NCBI GenBank assembly: GCA_003427395.1
Contig: BFEA01000169.1
Location: 1,389,515-1,410,169, forward strand
Reading direction: 5' to 3'
Source of the DNA: Chara braunii
Lineage: Eukaryota; Streptophyta; Charophyceae; Charales; Characeae
DNA length: 20,655 nt
The notes beneath the pieces were generated by a model. That model worked only from the letters and a program-made list of their open reading frames with translations. It had not been told where the DNA came from and made no database searches. Position numbers and translations under genes: made by a program. Numbering within the stretch: the first letter of the stretch is position 1; every line of letters starts with the position of its first letter. Shown piece by piece: positions 1 through 10,147 of the stretch.

Positions 1-4
<4 letters not shown>

Positions 5-72
<68 letters not shown>
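5..72. repeat. (CT)n microsatellite at window start
   Basis: About 34 CT units run uninterrupted from just after the first four A's. The window also ends in a CT array, so the contig is bounded by dinucleotide repeats. The true array length is unknown because it may continue outside the window. Confidence 0.98.
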
Positions 73-75
<3 letters not shown>

Positions 76-400
76 TTACCGACGATGGCGATGACGACGA
101 CGGATGGGCGGTCGACCACGACAAGCGACGACGGACGGGCGACCACGGATGGCGAAGGCGTGCTTGCAGCGTGATGGTGACGACGGATGGGCGGCCACGG
201 CAGTCGACGACGCAGGGGACGGCGACCACCCAAATTGACCCTCTCTCGAACCAGCGGGGGGGCCAGTTTGGATTTTGAATTTGTTGCCCCCCCCCTGACC
301 CCCCCCTTGACCCCCCCCGGTCGGTTCCCGCCAAGCCCTGACCCCACCCCCCATGGCCCTTGCCAACTGGAATGGCCAACATGGCCGCGGTAGCGGGCTA
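73..400. other. GC-rich non-coding stretch with GACGACGG repeats and C-tracts
   Basis: At 79-190 there are imperfect repeats of GACGACGG and GGGCGGTCGACCACG type. At 283-319 there are three runs of seven to nine C's separated by TGA or TTGA. Open frames cross the region on both strands, but their translations are Gly/Arg/Pro-rich and show no domain. No gene is recognised. Confidence 0.6.
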
Positions 401-437
401 GCGGAAATACGTTTGGGGGGACCGATTCCGCGCTAGG

Positions 438-509
438 ATCGAACGCGTTCGGTCCCCACTCTGTCGAACGTCCGAACACGTTCGGATGTTTGGTGGGGGC
501 ACCAAACGT
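438..509. repeat. Cluster of short palindromes and one perfect hairpin
   Basis: Three dyad symmetries lie within about 70 bp. GAACGCGTTC is at 440-449, CCGAACACGTTCGG is at 472-485, and GTTTGGTG pairs with CACCAAAC at 488-507 around a four-G loop. The GAACG/CGTTC half-site recurs through the cluster. The symmetry is directly visible. It could be a binding-site cluster or part of a transposon end, but no flanking gene or terminal repeat decides between these. Confidence 0.6.
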
Positions 510-540
510 TTTCGACGTGCTACCCAATCTGATTTTGTGA

Positions 541-3370
541 AAATATGTCTAGCACATGGGACTATAGCCATGGAACGATCGTACACAAACTCACACTGCG
601 CGACATAAAAAATACAGCAGTCCTCGGAGTTAAAAAATTGAAATGGCTATGTCAGGCTTAACGACGTCTCTTCCTAGGTCAAAAGGTAGCCAGTGCGTAA
701 GCGGAATCCCTATTCAGGGTAAGAGGTCGACGACGTGTCTTGCAAAGTTCGGAATCGGAGTCGAACGAAGCAAAGTACACTACTCATTCCGCTATTTTCA
801 ACTCTCAACGTCGCACGTAGTCGAACCCTCTTGGCCTCAGGTTCTCGCCTCGTTGACACTATGAGCACAAAGTGTGGGGCCAATATGGCTTAACCGCAGA
901 TGACATTGAGGTCGTTGAAAGGAAGTAAAACAAAAAATAGGGGAAAAACAACATTTGCAATCACGAGTCCAAATTGGATGAAAGTAAAGCGACTCGAGCT
1001 GTCATGATATTGATAAGGTTGACATATCGATGTTGTAGCCTAGTGTACGCCAGACTCACATATACGTTCTCTTTCCTCGTTATACGGGAATTCGACATTG
1101 AGCCCTGAATCAATGAGAGAATATGGGGCACGTCCGCCACACCTATCCTGGAGGGAATACGAAAACACCATCCTATAGTTCAGTCAAGAAACACGATCAC
1201 AAGATCCTCGGTACTTGTCTAATTAGACACAAAACTTTCAACCATCAAAAGGAAAACCATGCTATACGTGAAATAAGACATTCACATAATGCAAAAGGAA
1301 AGGGGATCGTTTATTAGCATAGAAGTTGTGCATTAATTGAAGAGATTACTCAAGCAATTGGAAATGATACAATCACCATTGATGAAACACTCATCCACAT
1401 ACATAAAAATGATCGTTTGTTACATGACTCTTGCAAGCGGAAGAGTGTAACGAGAGTTGCATACACATCCATTCCTTCACGCAACAACCAAAACCATGCT
1501 ATCTCCTTATTTAGAAGCCAGAGAAAGGACCATACATGGAAGAAGCAACCAATAACTTTATGCATACCCGCACATATTCATAGAGCTCATGCAAAGCAAA
1601 GATAAAGCAACTTGAGAGTCAAAGATCCACATGATGTAAGAGAAGAAATGACATCCTTGCCATGCACATTCTCCACTCAAAAGATCATACATAAACAATC
1701 AGGGGAATCTAATTACCTCGCTTTCGCATACGTGGCACCGCCACCACCAACCACTATGACGCCACCATCGCTCGAGCATCGACAGTCTGTCGTCAAGCAC
1801 CCAGTGATGACTCTTTCCGATCGCACCTCCGTCGATCCAACCCCTATACTGATCTGCTTAAATTCTGCAAACTGTCCAACAACCTGACGCGGTGCCACAA
1901 ACTCACTATCGATCCGTCGAGATTATTTGACCCACCGACTAACCGCTCCTTAATCCAAGTTGGAGGATAGCATAGGAGAGAGAAGGGAACGTGGTTGCAA
2001 GATTTATAGTTGTGGAGATGCAGGAACAAGGACACTGGCACGGGAAGGGAGGGAAGGGAGGGAAGGGAGTCCATGGTGACGTCGAAGAAGGCATCCGTAA
2101 CTGGTTGAACTGCGGTGTGATGGATCAAATCAGTCCCCACGCAACAATCTGATCTCTACGGCCACGTCGTCTTGCCAAGATCATCATGAGGTTGGAGCAA
2201 AGGTAGGAAAGAAAATTATTAAAAATGGTGTGGGCAAGGACCGAGATCCATCTGGATGAAGAGAGAGACGGGAGGGATAAAGGAGGAAGAAGAAGATAGG
2301 TATGATCGTTGAGAAAGGCATGGAGAAGGAGGATGAAGGACACTCAAAATATTGCACGCAAATGAGTGCGCGGAGAAAGCAAATGCGGGGAAAACAAAAC
2401 GACACAAAAAAGGTTACGCGAAATGTTAGAGAAAGTAACACCTAATTCCAACGAGAAATTCAAAATCAAAAATTCCAAAAGAAATTCAAGCACCCTCAGT
2501 AAGGCACGAGGAAATCCTACGCCAATTCCTATCTCCCTATGTTACAAATGAAAACATCAACTAATTATGAGGGCATATCCCAAAATTGCACCGAAGCAAA
2601 AATTCAACAAGATTATCTGACCTGAAAGTGCACATGCAGGAAAGCACAAAGTACCTCACCAAGGATGAAGCATGCAGAACACGTTAGAATTGCAAAGGAT
2701 AGAAAATGAAAAAGTAGCATACAACCCCTTTGAAAAGACAAACAAGCGCGGAGCAGTTTAGAAATCCGCACAGTGCCAAAAGATCACTCGTTACATATAT
2801 GACGAACAGGTGGTTCCAAAAATATGCGACCTCCTAGGTGCATGTAAGAAAAAAACGAATGTAAAAATACAAAACAAAGGCAAGTACCATGTCAATCACC
2901 TTCCTACCAGACCTTGGTTTCTCCGTCGAAGGAATTCCTCTGGGGTGAATTTCCTACCTACATGGATTAGACTAATCCAATCTTCATTGGCTCAATTGGC
3001 CGAAATTTACCAAGGACCATGCAACCACAACCATTAAGGACTGACTGTCACTCCTCTCCATATGGATAAACATCATGATAAGGAGGAGGATAGAAAAATG
3101 AGAAGATAGTTGGATGATTGGGAGGTTTGGGAAGGGGAGCTCCATTCTGTTGGGGACCATCATCAGGAACAACATGACAGTGAAATCGACGATGGTATCA
3201 AACAAATCGATGCTAGCGCTCGAAAACATTATTCATAAAGTCCCAATAAAGAAAGGGCTAAGTACTCATCACATCGCCCTTCAGTGTCAACTCTCCTGCC
3301 ATAATGGGGATTTGCACCATCGTTATGCGATAAAATTCCTGATAGTTACGCTCGCTCCATGCAATCGTAT
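541..3370. other. No recognisable gene
   Basis: Mixed-composition DNA in which the longest open frames are under 100 codons and none shows a domain or a convincing splice-bounded exon. A short GGGAA tandem lies at 2041-2068. The region may hold decayed transposon sequence, but no family-specific motif was found on either strand. Confidence 0.5.
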
Positions 3371-4995
3371 ATAAAAAATGAATTCGAAAAGGAGGGATGC
3401 AAGAAGCGGAATTGGGGCGGTAGGTAACAAGAAGTCAGGCAGAGAAACATCAATAAAACCACTCGCCGAGATAAAACCAGATGGGGCTAGAAGGGGTAGG
3501 AGGTGGGAGTTGCCTAAACTGGAGAGTGTCGAGAGGGAAATTATGTGTGGGGGTGAGACCAAGAAAGCGAACACTTAAATTGAGGTCCTCGCGAATGTGT
3601 GTGGGGTAGACGTTGGGGTGGGCGAGAGGATTCGCCATGGTAACGAGGGTGGAGGGCACTTACGACTGTACTCTCGCTTTGAGGGGGAGATGCGGGTGTG
3701 GTGATTTTCCTTGTAGAGGTGTGTGAGGAGGAGGTATTTTTTGGACAAAAGGAGAAGACGAGGGCGGGGAAGGTGCACGAGGCGAGGAGAGTGGAGGAGG
3801 ACTAGTTGGTTGGGGAGGAAACGAAAGGGTCTCAAAAGAGGGATGGGAGGAAGAGGACCTTGGGGAAGAAGCAAAAGATGCAGATGATGTTTCTTCGGGA
3901 GAAGTCACTTCCTGGTTGTTTTTGTTGCTGTGCTGACTTAGATCATTTGAACTGGCTGAAGTCTTCCAAGAATACCGATCCGAACATGGAGGCTGAAGTT
4001 GCGGGGAGTCTGAGAATTATGAAGCCCAGAGATTGGCCCTCGCCTAGAGAAGGCCAATGCAAAAAAGGCGTTAGTTCTTGTTACAGAGGAAACTATCCGA
4101 TTGTGTCAGAGATGCTATCGAGGTCCAAATGAAGGTGATCGGTTAGGTAATGAAACATTGGTATTAACTTCAAAGTGCTACGTTGCAACCTCTTATCAAC
4201 ACGTTGCCCGCAAGGAATCCGATAAAGTCGCCCTTCAAGAAGCCTATGGCCCACACCCGGATACAGAGCAGCTCGACATTAAAGGAAGGAGTTCCCAAAT
4301 TATAGTACCGAAAAGAGAAGCGAAGTAGACAGAAAGATAGGCAAAAGACACGTCTCTCCAATAAATTTGTCCAGTTGTCTGGAGAGGTTTTTAGGGGAGG
4401 GAGTACAAGAGCGTTGATGGCTAGATCAGAACCGTGGGGAGAATAGGAGTGAGACGAAAAGCGGATGGAGGGAAGAAGAAAGAAAGAGCTACAAAATTCA
4501 TAGATGTATGTGACGTTCCGCAAAGAGGAGGTCGTGAGTCGTGACGAAAGAGGAGGTGGATGGAACCTAGATGCTTCACTGTACTGCGCGAGCACAGGAA
4601 TAACACCTTGATCGGCCAATTGGAATTGCCAATCAGTCACAATGGCGAGTGCCAACACGCGCAGCTGCTCACAGATGCCTCACCTCTCGTCCACCGAAAA
4701 CTCCTGGATGGCTCCCTGAAAATCGACGAAAAATCCAGTGCTCTCCGTCCACTGCGGAGTAATTCGCCGAATGGCTGTAAACTCCCCAAGAGCTCGGAAT
4801 GGTGGCGTGGCTCAAACTGGACTTCAATGGCGGCAACAAAACAACGAGTCGACATGTGCTGGAGGTTGTGTAGGGCTGAAAAGTTGGCATGAGGATGTCC
4901 AATCTGTTGAAACTGCAACCGGAGGTCGCCCACAACTTGTTGCCGCAGAAGATGCTCCAGAATTTCCCTTTAGGTGGCGCACAATATTCTCTTGT
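3371..4995. other. Unassigned region, possibly the 3' part of a decayed retroelement
   Basis: This stretch lies just downstream, in minus-strand sense, of the Gypsy integrase remnant. A 162-codon open frame crosses 4170-4658 on the minus strand and 96-110-codon frames overlap 4560-4933 on both strands. None contains a reverse transcriptase, RNase H, gag zinc-knuckle or chromodomain motif that I can name. The part at 3600-3900 is purine-rich and reads as Ser/Pro low complexity on the minus strand. No LTR pair or primer-binding site was found. Confidence 0.35.
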
Positions 4996-5800
4996 TCATG
5001 ATGAAGATGAAGAACAAAGAGAGTCTAAAGGGGAAGAAAGTGGATCAGGACCAGAGTCACGGTCGTTGGAAAAGGAAGAAGAGGAACAAGGAGGTAATTG
5101 AGAGGAAGGAGGTAGGGGCTGTAGATAGGACACATGGTGGATAATAGACAGCGAGCTATGGCTTCTACCAACTTCAAGCGCTATCCATACAGTGTTGATG
5201 CCGTTCGGACCAAGCTCGATGACATGAAAGCCACCAGAATACCGGGGAACCAGTTTGTTGTCGTGCACATTTCCTTACCTGCACTAGGTCCCGTAATTTA
5301 TACTAGGTCATGGGCCCAGCGTTCTTGTTTCTAGCCTCTAACTCCGGACCTGTTTACCGTGGGCTAGTTCTGTCATCCTTTGCATTTTCCTAGCCAGTTT
5401 GGGAAAAGTCTGTTCCACGAGTTCCAAGTACCACTTGGCATTGGATTTCATCGATGCTCTAGTGTCTCGAGTTCCAAGTACCACTTGGGTTTGGATTTCA
5501 TAGATGTGCTAGTGTCTCGTCCTTTGGGCTCGACAAAACGCAAGACATCCTGCATATCGACGCATGGAGTACTTTTGGTCTGTAGCTAGAATGGAGTTAG
5601 GCATGTGGGCTCATGGCGCGTGAAACAATAGATTGCGAGAATCTGCTAAACTATTTTGGGTCATGGTCACGTGTCCTTAGCCGCAATATTCCGTCCAAGT
5701 GCAGATTTGATCATACGGTTAGTGTTTTCGGCCAACCTACCATGTGATGTAACGTGACGCCTCTTGCAGCGCCAAAAGCTCGCTCGTCACAACCTGAAAA
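4996..5800 (-). pseudogene. Ty3/Gypsy retrotransposon integrase fragment, frameshifted
   Basis: On the minus strand, 5735-5670 reads LAENTNRMIKSALGR. This matches the GQ-x-E-x-x-NR block of Ty3/Gypsy integrases, which carries the catalytic Glu of the D,D35E triad. In another frame immediately upstream (about 5800-5730), AFGAARGVTLHH resembles the segment that precedes the HPQTDG motif. Further downstream, 5268-5130 reads NKLVPRYSGGFHVIELGPN, which resembles the integrase C-terminal GPY/F module (KLxPRYxGPFxVI). LRDLVQVRK lies just before it in a different frame. Several stops and at least two frameshifts separate these blocks, so this is an inactive relic. The two Asp residues of the triad and the zinc-binding domain were not found. 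The family assignment rests on short motifs; a dead copy of a related LTR element would look the same. Confidence 0.65.
5418..5517. repeat. Two tandem 50-bp units
   Basis: Units at 5418-5467 and 5468-5517 begin CGAGTTCCAAGTACCACTTG and end CTAGTGTCT. By eye they differ at five of 50 positions. They lie inside the integrase relic, so the duplication either arose after inactivation or adds to the disruption of the reading frame. Confidence 0.9.
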
Positions 5801-5927
5801 GGCTTTGTATTTTATTACGGGCCTTGTGCCGAAGGCAAGACGTATAATAAATACAACGTCAATCACGTTTATCCATCAAGGGGCCACAACCCTCAGGCAG
5901 AGCACCGCACCTATATCCATAAACATC

Positions 5928-5949
5928 TTTTTTTTTTGGGGGGGGGGGG
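5928..5949. repeat. T10-G12 homopolymer junction
   Basis: Ten T's are followed directly by twelve G's. On the minus strand this reads C12-A10. The A-run could be a retroposon tail, and homopolymers of this length are prone to sequencing error. Confidence 0.9.
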
Positions 5950-6208
5950 ACAAAAACTTCAATCTATTCGTGAGGAGCGGCACGTGCTGGGAACCGGGCC
6001 CAGCGTCCCATATGAAATTATAAGCACTGAAATATCAGGATCGATACCCGGCTTCACCTGAGAGAATCTGAGAATAAACCAAGAAAATTTGAAAAAAAAC
6101 TGAGTAAAATGCCAACATGTTAAAACTAGCTACTCATAAGAAAACCTCTTTTTCCGAACAAGCTGTGAAAATTAAGAAACCATCCTCCCACTTCCCTACA
6201 ACCCCCCT

Positions 6209-6616
6209 ACTCTTCATCATCTTCCGACGAGCCGACCTCCTCCATCACATAGTTTGGAAGATAAAAAACAGTAGGCAAGCAACCTCACCGAATCCCATAA
6301 TGGTTAAAAGCAGACTTCAACTCTTCATCTTCCTTCGACGAGCCGACCTCCTCCACCACGTAGTTTGAAGAAGAAGAATAGAAGTAGTCCACCCAAAAGT
6401 GACTTTTGATTGTGTTTTACGAGCCGGTGACAATCAAAGGAACCATCCTCCCTCCTCCTTCCAACGCCCTACTCTTCTTCATCCCCCGACGAGCCGACCT
6501 CCTCCACCACATAGTTCGCGGGATGGGAACAGCAGCCGCAACCACACAATGGACACCTTCCTCAACTCTTCCTCCTCTCATGACGAGCCGACTTCCTCCA
6601 CCCATAGTTCACAACA
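6209..6616. repeat. Four dispersed copies of a ~52-bp unit (GACGAGCCGACCTCCTCCA core)
   Basis: Copies start at about 6209, 6320, 6471 and 6565. Each runs from ACTCTTC through GACGAGCCGACCTCCTCCA (ACTTCCTCCA in copy 4) to CATAGTT or CGTAGTT. Copies 1 and 3 also share about 35 bp of upstream flank (AACCATCCTCCC...), so the ancestral unit was longer. On the minus strand copies 1-3 encode the same acidic peptide, NYV(V/M)EEVGSS followed by Asp/Glu, and in copies 1 and 3 it ends at an equivalent stop. Copy 4 has lost the frame. Confidence 0.85.
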
Positions 6617-8174
6617 GGAGGAATAGCAGAAATCAGGTGAACTCACCAATCCTCTGCCCTCACCCAATAAGCGCAACACCTACCCCACAAACCTCTTGCC
6701 TCTCTCCGACAAGACTTAAAACAACTAAGCCACCATCTCAGCTGCGGCTATGCCCTAATCCAATCCCACTAGCTAGCCCTCCTCACCAACAGGACGCAAT
6801 TTCACCAACCATAAACTATCCCCCCCAACCCAGGTACCCCACATCCTCAAAACGCATGGCCCACAAACAACAACAAAAGAGGTGGGTACAATCTCCTAAA
6901 CCCACCCAATCGAAAATTCCACAAAACACAAAATTCGAATTCAAATTCAGAAAACTGCTATTTACCTTGCCCTAAGTAAGATTAGACAATTCAAAGAGTA
7001 AAGTGAAAAAGATTATCCTACAACTAAGAAAATCAAAATACAATCAGAGTACAAATTACTTCAGTTCTCCAATTAGGGAACTGAATACAGAACTAAAAAT
7101 TAGACATGTATAGTCCAGAGAAACATAGGAATGATAGATTTTGATATCCAAGAAGGATTTTCGAATCGATTCTCAAACCACGGTTTAAGAATCGTTTAGC
7201 AAAAAAGATTGGCACGTTTTTGAAAAAAATTGTAGGAAATCAATTCCAAATCATACTTGGGAGTTTTATAACAGAATCGAAATTATTTCAAGGCAAAAGA
7301 GATCATATGACTTTTAAGATCAGAATTGAATTCTAATTTGCGAGTATCAACATCAGACTGCTAATTATGAATTTAAGAAAAAATGTGTGCTACTTAAGAT
7401 CATATCAGGTTCTAACCAATTAGAACATACACTAAGCAGTTAACAAGAATACAACTGAAATTCAAATAGGAGTGTAGATTGATGCCTAATAGAAAACATA
7501 CCAGGAGGAAGAGCACCCCAAACCCGAACGATTCTTAAACACAACCCTCCCTCCTCTAAACCTCACCTCCTCCTTCACCGACTTTCAAGCAAACTGGCCG
7601 CCGTGTGGTCAACTATACCCTCGACCATCTTCAAAGACCGGACGACAAAGATAACCGGACCGCGGCAACATCACCATTGCACTGATTCAACACCACGTTG
7701 TGAGCCCCAACAACTGAGCCTGCCAGCCGCCCCTCGCAGGTAGTCCAGAGGAGTGAAGGGATGACTTGCCACAAATATCACCCCCCCCCTCAATGAAGAA
7801 ATGTCCGCGGCGTCCTCACCTCCTCTTCCCACACCTTCCTCCTCATAGTACTCTTCCTCCCTCAACCCGTCACCAAGCAAGCTCCTCCTTCCATGCGTTA
7901 GTCTACCCGTGATGAAGAAATCTGGATAGCGCCCACGAAGCACTATCATGGGGCAGCCATAGCCCTTACTGCCTCATCCCAACAGGGCCCGTAGCACTTG
8001 TGAGGATGACGACCGGCCAGCAGCGACGACCCAGGCGGCAATAGGGCATCATAACTGTAACCCCTAGCACCATAAACACCGTTGCCCTCTACATACCTTG
8101 CCTCAATCCCCACCAGTCTACCTTACCTCCTATTCCGTCCACCATCACCGACTTGCTGTGCTCTCTTTCCCATC
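6617..8174. other. No recognisable gene; pyrimidine-rich then AT-rich then C-rich
   Basis: A plus-strand open frame through 6406-6975 is Pro/Thr/Ser/Gln-rich with no domain and is best explained by the C-rich, stop-poor composition. The part at 6976-7500 is AT-rich and closed in all frames. The part at 7500-8174 is C-rich (CCTCCTCC-type) with no domain on either strand. Confidence 0.5.
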
Positions 8175-8352
8175 GCCGCCCTCCCGTTGCTCCCACCACT
8201 TCGCAACCCCCCATGTAAACACACCCGGTTCTAACAAAACGCACACATCGCTCCCACCACCACTTACCACCCGCCATCACTGAGACGCCATACTGACTCT
8301 CCCGCCACCGCCCTCCCTTTGCTCCCGCCACTTCGCAAGCCACCATGTGAAC
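8175..8352. repeat. Two diverged ~46-bp direct repeats
   Basis: Copies at about 8175-8220 and 8307-8352 share CGCCCTCCC, TTGCTCCC, CCACTTCGCAA and CCATGT-AAC in the same order, at an offset of about 132 bp. On the minus strand they give a related peptide twice, but that frame is Gly/Arg/Trp-rich with no recognisable domain. Confidence 0.75.
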
Positions 8353-8549
8353 GCGCTCTCCTCTGACGGGGCGCGCCAGTCGAAACGGGGCGCAGCGCCC
8401 CCGGTAGCACTGCGCCCCAAAGATCAATCAAAACGAAATCCTAAACTCAAAAAATCCTGCTCTAAACTTGGCTATACTGGCAAAAGAGAGACAACCGGAG
8501 ACCTAATTAGCGCTCTGAACATCCACCAATCTGTACCATAACCCCACCC

Positions 8550-8894
8550 TGCGACCTGCACAGTAGGGTTCCACCTCACGACAGGCCGTATAGCCCAACC
8601 CACCACCGGCAATTCGAGGTAGGACACACTCCTTCCTGTAGTCACTGTTCACAAGGACGCTCAGCATCCTCCATGACGAGGCCTTCACAGACTGATGCTC
8701 CCCCCACTCTCCACCCCTCCGCTAGCGAAACTACCTTGCCACCTGCTCAGTAGGGTTCCACCTAACGACAGAACCCATAGCCCAACTCACCATCCGCGAT
8801 TCAAGGTAGAACACACACCTATTCTCCTCAATCTCCCCCTACAAGGGCGCTCACAGCCGTCCATGATGATGCCTTCACAGAGCGATGCTCCCCC
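8550..8894. repeat. Tandem duplication of a ~160-bp unit
   Basis: Unit 1 (8550-8705) and unit 2 (8737-8894) share, in order, CAGTAGGGTTCCACCT, ACGACAG, ATAGCCCAAC, GGTAG-ACACAC, CGCTCA, TCCATGA and GCCTTCACAGA followed by CGATGCTCCCCC or CTGATGCTCCCCC. The copies are clearly homologous but diverged, with small indels. No coding potential is seen. Confidence 0.85.
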
Positions 8895-8980
8895 TCCATC
8901 CTCCTCATACCCCAGCGGACAACCCTCCCAAACGATAGTCAACCTATGAAGTTAATTCTCTCTCCACACCCACTGCATCC

Positions 8981-9500
8981 TTAATTCCTTAATTCCTTGA
9001 TCCCTTGATGCTTTGATCCCTTGATCGCTTGAGTCCCTTTATCCCTTTATCCCTTTATCCCTTTATCTCTTTATCCCGTTATCTCTCGACTCCCTTGATC
9101 CCCTTTGATCCCTCGGTCCATGGTTACTTGACGATTCCTTGATTCCACAACCTCTAAGACTTGGTCCCTTGATCCCTTGATCCTTTGATCCCTTGATCGC
9201 TTGATTCCCTTGATCCCATGATCCCGTGATCCCTTGATCCCTTGATCCCTTGATGTCTAGATTCCCTTGATCCGACTATCCCTGGTTACTTGATTATCCC
9301 TTGATGCCTTGATGGGATCTCCCTTGATGCCAGGATGGGGTCTCCCTTGATGTCTCAATGGGATCTCCCTTAATGACCTGATGGGATCAAGGGATCACGA
9401 AATTGAGGGGTCAAGGGATGGGATTAGAGATGAACGGATCAAGGAATCCAGGGAGGGGATAAAGATAAGGGATCACAGATGAAGGGGTAAAGGAATCTAC
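8981..9500. repeat. CCTTGATC-type minisatellite with a strand switch
   Basis: From about 8981 to 9297 the plus strand carries dozens of imperfect CCCTTGATC units. Sub-variants include (TCCCTTTA)n at 9036-9085 and TCCCATGATCCCGTGATC at about 9210. After about 9385 the same motif appears in the opposite orientation (GGGATCAAGGGATCA, GGTCAAGGGAT, GGATCAAGGAATCC, GATAAGGGATCAC) through to about 9500. The two arms could fold on each other into a large imperfect hairpin. Confidence 0.9.
9298..9389. repeat. Four tandem 23-bp units inside the minisatellite
   Basis: Units at 9298-9320, 9321-9343, 9344-9366 and 9367-9389 follow the pattern CCCTTGATG-n7-GATGGGATCT and keep exactly 23 bp per unit. They sit at the point where the surrounding array changes orientation. 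Each unit contains both a CCCTTGATG and a GATGGGATC half. Confidence 0.9.
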
Positions 9501-10043
9501 GAAGCGGATCATCCCGCCAGCACCATCAAACAACTCCGTAGCCAAGAAGCAAACTTGGGGGTCATCCCTGATGCAGGAGGCTAGTAGTTGTGGGAGAGCA
9601 CCTCAGAGAGGCCTATTCAGGTCACGGAAACTTGATTTGTATGTTTGTTCACAGTTCACACCTTTCTATCAAAAACAAAGAAAGGAGAGGATCCACTGTC
9701 CTTACACATGTTGAAATTCAAACCGAACTTGAGTCAGTTATTATGGGGTCTCCCGAAGGCCAGAGGTGCCCGCGAGATGATCGTTGAATTTCTTTATATC
9801 CTACATACGATATACTGTGAATCCATTGAATTCCCACCCTATTGCCATGGTTCTTTTTGGAAGTACTAATGACTTTTTCAAGTGACCTGAAAATGGGAGG
9901 ACAGGAAACCTCCCTCCTTAGGTCTATTCTCATGCACACTGTTGTTGCGGGATTATCGGCAGACAAGGACAAAAGAACAAGAACTGACCGAGGAGACAAA
10001 AACCACATGAAAACGTGAAGTTGCATTGTGTGGTCCTTTGCAG
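9501..10043. other. No recognisable exon upstream of the RCC1 exon
   Basis: Expected to be intron of the RCC1 gene, because the exon at 10044 begins with a partial codon and a clean acceptor. An open frame at 9590-9787 shows no domain. No upstream exon ending with a two-base codon remainder could be picked out with confidence. Confidence 0.4.
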
Positions 10044-10147
10044 GTTCGATCCCTGGGATGTGCTTTCTGGCAAGGCTCTGCATCGCCAGGTGTTTATGTG
10101 GGGCTGTGAAGCAGCTTTTCCCACAGTACCTGACCCACTACTTCATG
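10044..10147 (+). CDS. RCC1 gene exon A (first recognisable blade start)
   Basis: The acceptor is TCCTTTGCAG at 10034-10043 and the donor is ATG|GTGAGA at 10147/10148. One base completes an upstream codon, then 34 codons follow and one base is left over. The residues run [15 protein letters not shown], then [24 protein letters not shown] is the WG strand of a blade, and the following Pro-rich loop ends in LLHG, the usual pre-blade segment. It is recognised mainly because joining it to exon B gives an exact 50-residue WG-WG period. Confidence 0.75.

Noticed and set aside
810-835. Minus-strand GGGTTCGACTACG resembling a tRNA box B
   Set aside because: The flanking bases cannot form a T-stem and no box A is present.
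4560-4933. Overlapping open frames on both strands as reverse transcriptase or RNase H
   Set aside because: No YxDD-type motif, no FLG block and no catalytic Asp spacing could be found. The position downstream of integrase on the minus strand also does not fit the usual Gypsy gene order.
6406-6975. 189-codon plus-strand open frame, the longest in the window
   Set aside because: It is Pro/Thr/Ser/Gln-rich low complexity, crosses two copies of a non-coding repeat and has no domain. C-rich DNA with few stops explains it.
9036-9085. TCCCTTTA repeats as an interstitial telomere
   Set aside because: The unit does not match plant (CCCTAAA) or known algal telomere repeats and grades into the CCTTGATC minisatellite.
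9298-9389. Regular 23-bp repeats as a possible CRISPR-like array
   Set aside because: The units are directly adjacent, with no unique spacers, and sit in a eukaryotic minisatellite.
10041-10066. GGTTCGATCCC, a match to the tRNA box B / T-arm
   Set aside because: The T-stem has a mismatch, no acceptor-stem partner or box A lies at the right distance upstream, and the sequence is explained as the acceptor and start of an RCC1 exon.
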